Shown: positions 22,401 to 30,082 of the stretch, piece after piece | Numbering within the stretch: the stretch's first letter is position 1 | How the letters are laid out: every line of letters begins with the position of its first letter | Origin: Klebsormidium nitens | Lineage: Eukaryota > Streptophyta > Klebsormidiophyceae > Klebsormidiales > Klebsormidiaceae | DNA length: 32,304 nt | Assembly: GCA_000708835.1 (NCBI GenBank) | Contig: DF237498.1 | Location: 28,929-61,232, forward strand | Direction of reading: 5' to 3' | Position numbers and translations under genes: made by a program | The notes under the pieces: generated by a model | Seen by the model: the letters and a program-made list of their open reading frames with translations, nothing else | What the model was told of the DNA's origin: nothing | Database searches by the model: none

Positions 22401-25089
22401 GCCAGCGCGTTTCCTGGGCCCGTTCTACGCGGATGTCGAGACTTGGAAGGACGAGGCCGTCGAGGTGAACATGCGGTACCTGGAGCGGGACCCGCTGGCC
22501 GCTGCGCCCATGGATCTGGAGCAGATTCGCGGCGGGTTCCGCCCGTTGACGGACAAGGTCGTTTTCAATGATGTCTTGAACAAGTGAGTGTTGGCGCTCT
22601 GTGCGCGAGCAAGGTCGGTTGCGGAGAGGAGTGCGGTTTGCATAGCACTTTGATGAATCCAAGTGCGGGCCGGACCTTGTCAATGATTCTTCATGAACCA
22701 TAAATTAGGCCGGCCATCCCAGCCATTCAGAAGCAAGTGGCAAAGCAGATTCGGTCTCCTGGACCACACCTTGCGAATGGTTATTAGGGAACTCACTTTT
22801 CGCCTCATAAGATCCATTCGCAACGTGTGGTCCAAAGGATCATAAACCAAACCGGCCACTTTGGCTGGATTCTTGCTAGAAATAGTCTTGTGTAAAGGAT
22901 GTTTTGAGGCCGTGCAAACAAGCCCTTGATTCCAACCCATGCAATAGCGCTGTCTCTCCGCAGGTGGCAGGAGGGCCGTTACAAGGCGGCGCTTATCAGG
23001 AGCCCCATGGGCACCGGGAAGTCGACGGTCACCCGTGCCATCCTCGAGGAGCCCCCCCGTCCGCACACTGCCCTCATGATAACCTATCGACAGACGCAAG
23101 CCAGCGACGCAGCCGGAAGCAACCCAGACTTTGCGCATTATTGCGACCTGAAGACAACATGCGGGCGTGTGGCCGGGGACCACGTCATCAAGCCTCTTGC
23201 CGACAGAGAGCTCTACCCGCGTGTGATTTGCCAGGTCGACAGTCTGCCTTGGCTCCTTGGCGATGATGCGCGCGCTCCTGCTTTCGACCTGCTCATTCTC
23301 GATGAGATCGAGTCGATCCTTGCGCACCTCTCGGCCGACACCCTCTCGGAGAGGCATGTCGTCATCCGGCTGATAGTCGATCTGCTTCGCCGTGCGCGCC
23401 GGGTCATCTGCCTCGATGGGCACTTAGGCCAACGGACCTTTGACTTCTTGACGCTGCACGGGATTCGCTGCGGTGCCGTGATTATCAACAAGCACGTGCC
23501 GGAGCGGCCTCTCGACTTCGAGTTCCTCGAGGGGCAAGCAGGGCTCCAGCTGTGGGAGAGCGCAATCTTTGAGGCGCTCAGTGCGGGTCAGAACGTGTTT
23601 GTGGTGAGCATGTCGTCGGACAGGGCGCGGGCTTTGGGGAGCGCTGTGGCAGAGCAGGAGCTCGTGGAGGAGAAGGAGGTCCTCATCATTACGCGCCACT
23701 CTGACGGGGAGGTGAAGCGGGGCCTCAGCGACGTGAACAGGAGCTGGAAGAAGCGGCTGGTCATCATCAGCCCGACCGTGGAGGCGGGGGTCGACTTCAA
23801 CCAGCCATGGTTCCACCGGATGTTCCTGTACATCTGCAAGAAGAGCACGCACCCACGGGGGCTCGACCAGATGAAGGGGCGGGTCCGGCAGCTGGTCGAC
23901 TCTCTGGTCCTGTGCTTCGTCAGAGAGGGTATCAAGCTGCCGACAGAGGGGCCAGAGGGAAGCGCCTACAGAACGCGCATGGGGGGCAGTGCTAGAAATG
24001 TTCCGAGGCTCGGGGTCGAGGAGACGTATCAATGGTTCCTCAACCGCGACGAGAAGGTGGGCGCCGGGCTGTTCTGCGAGGGCCCAGTCACGCGCCTGCT
24101 CGCTCACAACGAGAAGGAGCAATTCAATGGTCGGACACACTTTTACGAGGAGTTCACCGAGCTGCTCGAGAGTGATGGCCACGTTGTGAGAGGGGTGCGG
24201 GTCGTGGATCCGGCCGAGGTGGAGGCGCCCGGCGCGGGGGATCAGCCCAGGGGCAGGTTCTTGCTTGAGGAGATGATCCGAGTCTCCGACATCACCCCCG
24301 GTCAATTTGCCGCCATTGAAGCACGGGTCAGGAGGAACGAGGACTATCCGGGGGACAGGGTGCAAGTTGGAGAAGTACCAGCTGGCACGCTTCTACCGCG
24401 TGCGCCACCTTGACGCCAACTTTCTTAGGATTTTTGGCCCCTACCCGAACCAGGCGGTTGAGTTCATGCTGCAGGTCGTCGACCCCAAGTACGACTTCAA
24501 CACAGCCGAGATCGGGAGGCACCTTTACCCTAAGCAGAAGGCCACCATCGCTAGGGAGTTGCTGGAGGTGCTGGGCTTTCCGCACCCCCTCGCCCATGGG
24601 CACGTCACCGGCACCCTTGCAGAGTTGAGAGAGACGCTAGCGACCACCATCTACTTCCGTGAATACACCGAGAACGTGAAGTTGTTTCACGAGCGCGCGC
24701 GCGGGAACCAGGATGTCTTGGCGAAGCAAAAGTCAGCCACGACGGCCTTGAACCACGTCTTTTCGGAGCTCGGGCTGCAGCTCGAGGCCATGCAAAACGG
24801 CCGAGAGCCACGAACCGCAGAGGGGCGCAGGGGTTCTCGCATGTATGGGGGGTGGAAGCTGCTGCGGGCGCCAAAGGAGCGCACACGGCCGGTCGTTGGA
24901 CCGGTGGGGGTCGACCTCATGGCCCAGCTCTTGAAGTTGCGCGTGGAGGATTCGGCCGTCTTGAAGTCGCGGATCCAGGGGCCATTGAGAGAGTATGTTG
25001 ACGGGGTTCCTTTTAGGTGGCCAACAATGGTGGCTCGAGATGAGATGTGTCGGATTGTAGTAGGGCAGGCTTGTGGTTCTAACGTCTGA
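16471..25089 (+). CDS. Ubiquitin-like / PrimPol-type primase / UL9-type helicase fusion gene
   Basis: Supported exons: 16471-17249, 17548-17682, 18259-18462, 18744-19328, 19858-20052, 20806-20925, 21259-22583 and 22964-25089. All internal junctions are GT-AG and in phase (0 throughout, then 2 plus 1). The product is about 1,820 residues. The order is an unrecognised helical region, a ubiquitin-like domain (about 16986-17214), acidic and Ser-rich linkers with SDEELSQ and ESSDEETSQ runs, a PrimPol-type primase, and a herpes origin-binding-protein-type helicase. The family combination implies DNA priming plus unwinding, as in large DNA viruses and replicative mobile elements. The true 5' end is not found: the exon at 16471 begins with two bases of a split codon. 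The reading frame breaks near 24360. It may be a domesticated or decaying viral/mobile replication gene. I infer origin and function from motifs only. Confidence 0.72.
16986..17214 (+). other. Ubiquitin-like domain within the fusion gene
   Basis: The translation aligns by eye with ubiquitin along its whole length. GRSVQLQMPPAANVGALKGA corresponds to the segment from the first hairpin to the start of the long helix. AERIAIPSSEQKLVARGKQL matches the helix end, the IPPDQQ loop and the FAGKQL strand. SRLEQLCSGEALDVALNLAL matches the TLSDYNI...LHLVLRL part. It ends AGGGEDE where ubiquitin ends RGG, so a diglycine is present at the right place and is followed by more protein. Whether it is cleaved or conjugated is unknown. 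Confidence 0.8.
17777..17849. repeat. Hairpin element copy 2 (reverse orientation)
   Basis: The ends are GGACCACACCTTG and CAAGGTGTGGTCC. The interior is the reverse complement of the common form (AAAGAGTGACTTTCCTTAAT), so this copy is inverted relative to most. It is in the intron 17683-18258. Confidence 0.75.
17923..17993. repeat. Hairpin element copy 3 (reverse orientation, diverged)
   Basis: GGACCACATCCTGCAT at the left pairs imperfectly with GGCAAGGTGTGGTCC at the right. The interior is diverged. It sits 73 bp after copy 2 in the same intron. Confidence 0.65.
19393..19464. repeat. Hairpin element copy 4
   Basis: GGACCACACCTCGTCAG at the left pairs with TTGGCAAAGTGTGGTCC at the right. 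The interior contains TTAGGAAAGTCACTTTTTGC. It is in the intron 19329-19857 and is followed by AGGCCGGCCATCCCA, the sequence typical between neighbouring copies. Confidence 0.75.
19555..19627. repeat. Hairpin element copy 5
   Basis: GGACCACACCTTGTTAATGA at the left pairs with TGCAAGATGTGGTCC at the right. The ~55 bp before it (CCGGCCATCCCAGGCATAAA then GCAGGTGGCAGAGCAGATTC) match the flank of copy 6, so the mobile or duplicated unit is larger than the hairpin. Confidence 0.75.
20076..20534 (-). CDS. Intact phage/bacterial-like small protein ORF inside an intron
   Basis: A 152-codon antisense ORF (ATG at 20534, stop at 20076-20078) lies wholly in the intron 20053-20805 of the primase-helicase gene. 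It begins MGYSTSFVGRFVLSRALT and has a well-conserved-looking core: HYCQWKLSPDGTALLWDEGE, then KFYSYVGWLEYLISHFFAPW and GDRGSITVEGDRVIVK. From memory this strongly resembles a family of about 150-residue uncharacterised phage, bacterial and large-virus proteins starting MGYSTDF and containing CQW-DGT-WDGGEKFY-WLEYLI-PWGY and GDRGKI. It has no intron and no frameshift. Its presence suggests horizontal or viral acquisition. Function is unknown. Whether it is expressed from within the host intron cannot be told. Confidence 0.75.
   Translation of the reverse strand: MGYSTSFVGRFVLSRALTADESAILETLYEHYHEQEEPLPYVPAGEHLVTIERTLKNRTYFGEERSKKFPSHYCQWKLSPDGTALLWDEGEKFYSYVGWLEYLISHFFAPWDVQLSGTVWWKGDRRGDRGSITVEGDRVIVKTPGSKAPRGS
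21259..22583 (+). other. PrimPol-type primase exon
   Basis: This is the 1325-nt exon encoding the archaeo-eukaryotic primase domain. Motif I is PYLDLERD, with acidic residues at 21604-21606 (D) and 21610-21612 (E), equivalent to the DLE of PrimPol. Motif II is KFSLHLV, with the histidine at 21775-21777 in the SxH pattern. Motif III is IDQSVYTKNRGIRLPFCSK, with the aspartate at 21910-21912. It closely resembles human PrimPol's D-x2-VYTKNR-x2-RL. A zinc-knuckle candidate follows: EPCYSGHVH near 22268-22290 and RCC near 22385-22393. All expected catalytic residues are present. Confidence 0.85.
22584..22963. other. Intron between primase and helicase exons
   Basis: The donor is AACAA then GTGAGT and the acceptor is CTCTCCGCAG. 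The codon split 2 plus 1 restores K-W-Q-E-G. The intron contains a degenerate half hairpin (about 22670-22700), the flank AGGCCGGCCATCCCAGCC and hairpin copy 6. Confidence 0.75.
22761..22833. repeat. Hairpin element copy 6
   Basis: GGACCACACCTTGCGAATGG at the left pairs with CCATTCGCAACGTGTGGTCC at the right. Both arms carry matching changes (GCGAAT with ATTCGC), so pairing is kept despite sequence change. That suggests selection or repeated templating for the hairpin. Confidence 0.75.
22964..24357 (+). other. UL9-type superfamily 2 helicase core
   Basis: Walker A is SPMGTGKST (lysine at 23019-23021). Motif II is LLILDEIES (DEIE at 23301-23312). A motif IV-V region reads NVFVVSMSSDRARAL and IISPTVEAGVDFN, and motif VI is QMKGRVRQL near 23869-23895. 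The spacing and the words RSPMGTGK, LDEIES, SPTVEAGVDF and GRVRQ match the herpesvirus origin-binding-protein (UL9) helicase family as remembered. All ATPase motifs look intact. The frame is open from 22964 to beyond 24360 but changes register there. Confidence 0.82.
24330..24364 (+). pseudogene. Reading-frame break in the helicase C-terminal part
   Basis: Up to about 24355 the helicase frame reads RRNEDYPGDR. The following conserved-looking text, KLEKYQLARFYRVRHLDANF, is in another frame from about 24364 and stays open to TAG-free position 25086, ending at a TGA at 25087-25089. The shift lies within or beside a G-rich run (CCGGGGGACAGGG). No intron with acceptable length and splice sites fits cleanly. 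It is either a one-base indel that disables the gene, a sequencing or assembly error in the G run, or programmed slippage. The first two are more likely. Confidence 0.65.
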
Positions 25090-25405
25090 TTCTCATGCAA
25101 GTTCGACAGCGCACGTTGTCTAGATTTGGGATATTGAAGACATCAGCAACCGTTGAGTACAATGGAGATCGCTTGTATATGCTTGAGGCGCATTGATGTG
25201 TGTTGCAAAGCGGCCCGCTCGGTAATTGACGACTCCAATTTTACTAGATAGTAAGCCAAACCGGCCACCCTTGTGCAAACCACACCTTGTCAATATTTTT
25301 GAAGGGAATGTCACTCTCTGCTAGAAAAATCCATCTAATGAGCTACAATGGCCATCCCAGCCAATAAGAAGCACATGGCATGCAAAGGTCTCGTCAGCCT
25401 TTCAC

Positions 25406-25477
25406 GGACCACACCTTGACAATGATTTTTGGGAAGCTCACTCTTTCCCCCTCGGATCCATCTGCAAGGTGTGGTCC
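25406..25477. repeat. Hairpin element copy 8
   Basis: The ends are GGACCACACCTTGACAATGA and TCTGCAAGGTGTGGTCC, with interior AAGCTCACTCTTTCCCCCTC. It is about 95% identical to copy 9, 140 bp downstream, so this is a recent tandem duplication. A degenerate copy 7 (ACCACACCTTGTCAATA) starts near 25279. Confidence 0.8.
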
Positions 25478-25545
25478 ACCGCTTTGTAAGCCCGACCAAC
25501 CATCCCTGCGATTAGAAAGTAGATGGGAAAGCAACTCACTCGCGT

Positions 25546-25617
25546 GGACCACACCTTGACAATGATTATTGAGAAGCTCACTCTTTCCCTCTCGGATCCA
25601 TCTGCAAGGTGTGGTCC
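25546..25617. repeat. Hairpin element copy 9
   Basis: The arms are the same as copy 8, with interior GAAGCTCACTCTTTCCCTCT. It ends in CAAGGTGTGGTCC. It is located about 460 bp after the stop codon of the primase-helicase gene. Confidence 0.8.
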
Positions 25618-25639
25618 ACCTTTGCCAGCCAGTACGGCC

Positions 25640-25745
25640 ATCCCAGCCAATAAGAAGCACATGGCATGCAAAGGTCTCGTGAGCCCTTCATGGACCAATA
25701 GGAAGCACATGGCATGCAAAGGTCTCGTCAGCCCTTCACGGAGCT
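25640..25745 (+). repeat. Short direct repeats (GCACATGGCATGCAAAGG units)
   Basis: The unit AAGAAGCACATGGCATGCAA, continuing AGGTCTCGT(C/G)AGCCCTTCA, occurs near 25651 and 25692, with an earlier copy near 25370 directly before hairpin copy 8. The two later copies are about 41 bp apart with only a few changes and lack a hairpin behind them. Confidence 0.75.
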
Positions 25746-25884
25746 TGCGCTGTACTGATCAAGTGTGTAGCCCTCCATAGCCCGCAAAGACCAGCACGAT
25801 ACATTGAATGAGCATTGAAGGATTGCTCAATCTGGCCACCCTAGAAAAACGCAAGTACATGTGGAATCGGCGATACGACATATG

Positions 25885-26275
25885 CCTCAGCCATGCCAAC
25901 GTTATCGTGGCACGCCCACCAAAATTTTGTCCCCAAATTTGGACAGCTCGGCCACTCGAGTTCTCTGCCGTTGACCACAACATGAGCACTGCGTGCTACT
26001 GCCTCAGCCATGCTGACGTCCTCATGCCATGCCCACGGAAAAGGTGCGTCACAAGCTCGGACACCTTGGACACTCGAGTCTCTGCCGTTGGCCACGACAT
26101 GTCGTGGGCTTCTACCTCAGCCATGCTGACGTCGTCGCGGCACGCCCATTGAAAAGGTGCGTCACAAGCTTGGACACCTTGGACACTCGAGTCTCTGCCG
26201 TTGACCACTCGTGACATGCCGCGGACTTCTGCCTCACCCATGCTGACGTCATCACGGTCACGTGGATACAACAAC
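25885..26275 (+). repeat. ~115-bp tandem array carrying TGACGTC
   Basis: Units start with CCTCA(G/C)CCATG at 25885, 26002, 26115 and 26232, giving spacings of 117, 113 and 117. Each contains GCTGACGTC (GCCAACGTT in the first), then CACTCGAGT and CTCTGCCGTTG in the full units. The middle two are most alike (AAAGGTGCGTCACAAGCT, then TTGGACACCTTGGACACTCG). The last unit is cut short. TGACGTC is the core of bZIP/CRE-type sites, so regulation of the gene at 26422 is possible but not shown. Confidence 0.8.
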
Positions 26276-26421
26276 GGAGCACTGTAAGTGAGAGAGTGGC
26301 ATTCGGACGCAAGCAGTGGCACATGCCAATTATGCCGCACACTAAAACAACAAGGCAAATATGCACTTAACAGATGCATACTTAGAGACTTCGGTTTGCT
26401 ACTTTTGAGATCATTCTCATC

Positions 26422-27599
26422 ATGGTAGCTTCTAGCCCGCTGCATGCCACGCCATCAGCAACGTCAGCTTCCTCGCCACTTTGGAAGAGGGACAACGGCT
26501 GCTTTGTCTGCTTCGAACAGCATGCCAATGCGTCAGAAATCTGCGGCAAGAGCTTCGCATCAAAGCAAGCCCTCGAAGGCCATCGCGGGCGCAAGGGGTG
26601 CACGCCAGCAAAGCTTCCGAGCGATCGTGCATACTCAAAGTACCATGGCTTGGAGCCCGGAGCTGCCCATGCGCTGAAGCGCCAGAGCAACACCGCAGCA
26701 GTCTCAAAATACAGGCACACCTTGGACGGGAAGCGCGCCGTCTTCCGCGCGCGGCACATATCGAAGCTTCGAAGCATGGTCATCGACGCCGTGCCTGCTC
26801 CACCAATGCCAAAGGCGCCAAATTTTGTGAGGCCGCCCATATCGTGGCTCATTGCCGACGCCCAGCTCCTCCCATTCGAAGTTCCGGAGCTCTTCGAAAG
26901 CGGCAAGACTGGCCTGAGCCACAAGACGTGGAGCCTCAAGTACCATCCTGACAAGGTCGAGGTATGCATTCATGACTTCACATCGCTTTGAAGACCAGCC
27001 ATACAAACTCTTGTGTATGTGTATCGTCAAGCGTTTTGTTTAGTGTACAGTTCTCGTCAAACAGTGTTCATTCACCGTGATTTTGACCAATGAAACACAC
27101 TTCTCGAGTTGTCGTGAACATCTGTCTGGCCCACCCTCTCGAGTATGTTTTTCCATCAAATAGTGTACATAACTTGATATTTTATTTGAATCCGTGTACA
27201 CGCAATCTTATTGACTGCAGTCTTTGAGCGCAGGCAAAAGTCCTTTTATGCTTTGTTGAGCATTTCATGGGCTCTGCAACCAGTGGCCTAACCCAAGAGC
27301 AAGCAAAGGCTCTTTATGCTACCGAGCTATTCGCCCCACTGAACGACGAAAGATTCAAGCCCGGTCTCATTGCCCAAAAGTCACGTGGCATGCTATGGCG
27401 CGCCTGGATGAATGTTGAATACGCACTCGTCGACGAGTACGCAGAATATCTTCAAGAGTTTAGGGAGTACAAGGTGGAACGAGAGCGCGTAATCCAGAAG
27501 CTAGAAGGAGCACGAGCGCGCTGGATTGAGAACCACCTCGATCAGAAGTTTAGGAACTCCAGGGGGTTCAAGCAACACGTAGCACAGAATCTGAATTAG
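26422..27599 (+). CDS. Two-exon protein with C2HC-like finger and J-domain HPD motif
   Basis: Exons 26422-26961 and 27234-27599 (donor GTCGAG then GTATGC; acceptor GAGCGCAG) join in phase 0, giving 301 residues. Residues 27-60 hold C27, C30, C41, H54 and C60. C41-x12-H54-x5-C60 with GKSF and L51 fits the back half of a C2H2-type finger, but the expected partner Cys at 38 is Ser, so C27 or C30 would have to serve. Across the junction, LSHKTWSLKYHPDKVEAK (H175-P176-D177) looks like helix II, the HPD loop and the start of helix III of a DnaJ domain. That motif stimulates Hsp70 ATPase. The C-terminal third is charged and helical (EFREYKVERERVIQKLEG). I recognise no named family, and the J-domain call is moderate because helix I is unclear. 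Confidence 0.6.
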
Positions 27600-27701
27600 C
27601 TAGTGTATTGTTGGGGCTTCGTGGCACTCGTCATGTCAGCAACTCGTGTTAGCAATTAGCAAAATTCTGCCCTTTACATAATACACTAGTTAGGTTTGCA
27701 A

Positions 27702-28217
27702 ATGGATTCGATCATCCGTTATCCACCAAAGGACCAAGCTGCAGTGTGCGAGATGGACAAGAAGGTGTATAGGTCTGTAAGGTGTGCCATCACACGATGC
27801 TACCAAGATCTAGGCGTTATGAGTACTCATCTTGACATAGGAGCCTTGGCCGGCTTGCGAGCCTTGACTCCTCCCTACAATCTCGGCCATATCATCCGAA
27901 AAGTCGTGAGGTCCTTGGTTGCAGAAGGATTCCACGCTTTCTGGGACAAGTCTGGCCTACATGGCAACTCAATGTACATAGTCTATGTCGATTGGAGACG
28001 TGCATTGAAATGCGCCAGGAAGGCGGAACATGAGGCCCATCGCCGACCTCAAAATCCATGCGCAGATACCTTTGATGAGCGAAGGAGGGGCTCTTCAAGC
28101 CATCTTGAATGCGTGGCAGCAGAAGGTAGCACTAACGACCGAGAGACAGAGGATGTCGAAGTTCCTTTCCTTGAAATGCTAGCAAATCCATTGAAGCGGC
28201 CGCGTTTACCCACATAA
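27702..28217 (+). CDS. Small basic protein, possibly large-DNA-virus-like
   Basis: A single-exon ORF of 171 residues starts at the first ATG (MDSIIRYPPKD). The core reads YRSVRCAITRCYQDLG, LTPPYNLGHIIRKVVRSLVA and EGFHAFWDKSGLHGNSMYIV, followed by YVDW. This order (short helix, PPYxLxxII, long helix, GF, strand ending in a tryptophan) recalls small uncharacterised proteins of nucleocytoplasmic large DNA viruses that end LYISW. That is a memory-level resemblance only. The C-terminus is acidic, then ends in a possible nuclear signal (KRPRLP). It lies 102 bp after the stop of the finger/J-domain gene in the same orientation. Function is unknown. Confidence 0.5.
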   Translation: MDSIIRYPPKDQAAVCEMDKKVYRSVRCAITRCYQDLGVMSTHLDIGALAGLRALTPPYNLGHIIRKVVRSLVAEGFHAFWDKSGLHGNSMYIVYVDWRRALKCARKAEHEAHRRPQNPCADTFDERRRGSSSHLECVAAEGSTNDRETEDVEVPFLEMLANPLKRPRLPT

Positions 28218-30082
28218 CAGAGAAAGCATGCTCCTATTAAAGGAATGAACGGGCTTTGGAGTGTTTAATGAAAAAAAGATGTACGGCCATATTCACATTA
28301 TCTGATCTAGTCACTTTTGTAAAAGCACAACGTTCAAGATGCCGGCCAATTTGGTCAAAATGCAAAGCCTTGCTTTAACAGCGTTCTTTGAAAGCACAAC
28401 GACGTCAAACGAAAGCTACACTTGTTTATGCACAAGAGCATAATTCGAACTAAACTAACGGCCAATTTGGTCATATTGCAAAGCCCGCATGCTCTGAATT
28501 GCTTTCTTTGAAAGCACGACGAAACGATCACAATCCGGTTAGCAAGCCGTCCGTTGATATTCAAACACCATTTATTTGCTAATTGGTAAAGTCTCTAACA
28601 TTGACTATATCCGGCAGCTTGAGATGCCGCCCTTCAACGTCCCGATTGGAAATTGGCGCTTTTGGCCAAACAACCTCACAAAATCGTCAGAAAGCCACTA
28701 AATTGGTAATTGATCAACGTGCCAGGCTTGGGAGGCGGCCCGGGACCTGCCGTGGCAACAGCAAGGGCAGGCACATCCAACACACGGCGAGCTCAATCCA
28801 AGATCCGGTCGCGAGGCGGCATGCCGGCTACCGCTCAAGCGGCTCTTCTTTCGACACCGACGGTGACGCTTTCTAAGTCGATGGCAGCAGACAAGAGCGG
28901 CAAGCGTTAGAAGATGTGCAGCTAACCAAAAGGAGAACACTTGTGCTCTCAGCATAAGACCTTCAAAGCGTGTGATGGAGGCCTTTTAAATGATTTTGCC
29001 GGCAATGTTGCAGCTAATCTAGGATAATAAGCTGATAATCAGGTAGCTTTGATCAGCCAACCATATGAAATAAGATGCATTCTTGTCTTAGTTAGGATTC
29101 ACATACATTCCCGTTTTTGCAGCACCCGCTGCAAAACGATGTACTCCAGGGTAATTGGGACTTTCGGACCATGCAGTGCTCACCCGCATGGTAAGGCGAT
29201 AAGGCCTTAAGAGCTTGAGTATAAGCTTCGGATTGACGCCGACATCTTGGTGATCTTCCCTTGCCCATCATACATATCGTTAATGATGGCCTTAGAAATG
29301 GGGTGCCAGAGCTTATCCATCTTACAGTCATGCAGATAGAAAATGCGCTGATCAAAACATACAAAATATAGTAACTTGCAATGGGAAAGGCCTCAGTCTC
29401 AAAGCATATGATTGATCAGTCGCAAATCGCCGATGAATCGAAACCTGTGGTATTTTGCGTATGAGTGTGTGTCATTTGATGATATTTAGCCACGATAGGT
29501 CTGCTGAATGCCTTCATTGCACTTGATCATGATGCAAATGATATATGTTACAGATGAAATGGACGATCATACGGCAGCTGAAGCAGCGCTTTGTCAGTTT
29601 GAGTTTTCTGGCAGACAGAGTAAGGACTCTACAAGGACTCAATTCAAGCGAAGGTTGTGTGTAGTTTTGTTCAAAGAAAGAACATTGCTGTGGGCTTAGG
29701 ACAAGTAGCCACTGGTGTAACATATTACATGTTTGCATTTCTTTCCGAGAAGAGCACCTTTCCCACAGTCGTTGTACAACTTAACAGCTTGCATTTGTAG
29801 CTTCTGCTCCAGTGGAAAATAACTCCACAAACATTCGTAATGTGTAATTGTGTCCACATGAGCACGTTCTCATGAGTCAGAAAGACCTTCAAGAGAAATA
29901 TTGAGGCCTGATCCGGTTGCCACATTTGACGGGAAGAGCACGAACGTTGAACATAATGAGCGTTGCAGATTCAGTCATGCATGCTCCGGTCTGACAACGT
30001 TACCTCATCAGCATCATTGGGGATGTCCTTCAATTGTGTAAAGGATCACCCGCATGGTCCCCACAAGCCCTTCTGAGAAGAT
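28218..30082. other. Intergenic region without a convincing gene
   Basis: ORFs here are short and lack recognisable domains. The region contains one direct-repeat pair (28341-28520). About 28720-28910 is GC-richer but has no supported exon. The right part should include the 3' end of the LRR gene transcribed toward it. Confidence 0.45.
28341..28521 (+). repeat. Diverged direct repeat pair, ~120 bp apart
   Basis: GGCCAATTTGGTCAAAATGC at about 28343 recurs as GGCCAATTTGGTCATATTGC at about 28460. Each is followed by AAAGCC, and after a gap by TTCTTTGAAAGCACAACGAC and CTTTGAAAGCACGACGA. GCCAATTTGG is close to palindromic. Confidence 0.65.

Larger units (their letters stand above)
25090..26421. 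other. Repeat-rich non-coding region
   Basis: This holds a degenerate hairpin copy (from about 25277), two nearly identical hairpin copies, short tandem GCACATGGCATGCAAAGG units and a four-unit ~115-bp tandem array. I see no supported gene. About 26280-26421 is probably the 5' flank of the next gene. Confidence 0.5.

Noticed and set aside
22680-23423. 247-codon minus-strand ORF
   Set aside because: It crosses an intron, a hairpin element and the helicase exon on the opposite strand and has no recognisable domain.
24300-24358. A 59-bp intron (GTCAAT...GACAG) to explain the helicase frame change
   Set aside because: It is shorter than the other introns here, its donor is poor, and it would delete coding-like text (EARVRRNEDYPG). 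A small indel is simpler.
23424-24365. 313-codon minus-strand ORF opposite the helicase
   Set aside because: It is the antisense shadow of the GC-rich helicase exon. The plus strand has full helicase motifs and matching splice phases, while the minus translation is Pro/Leu/His-rich with no domain.
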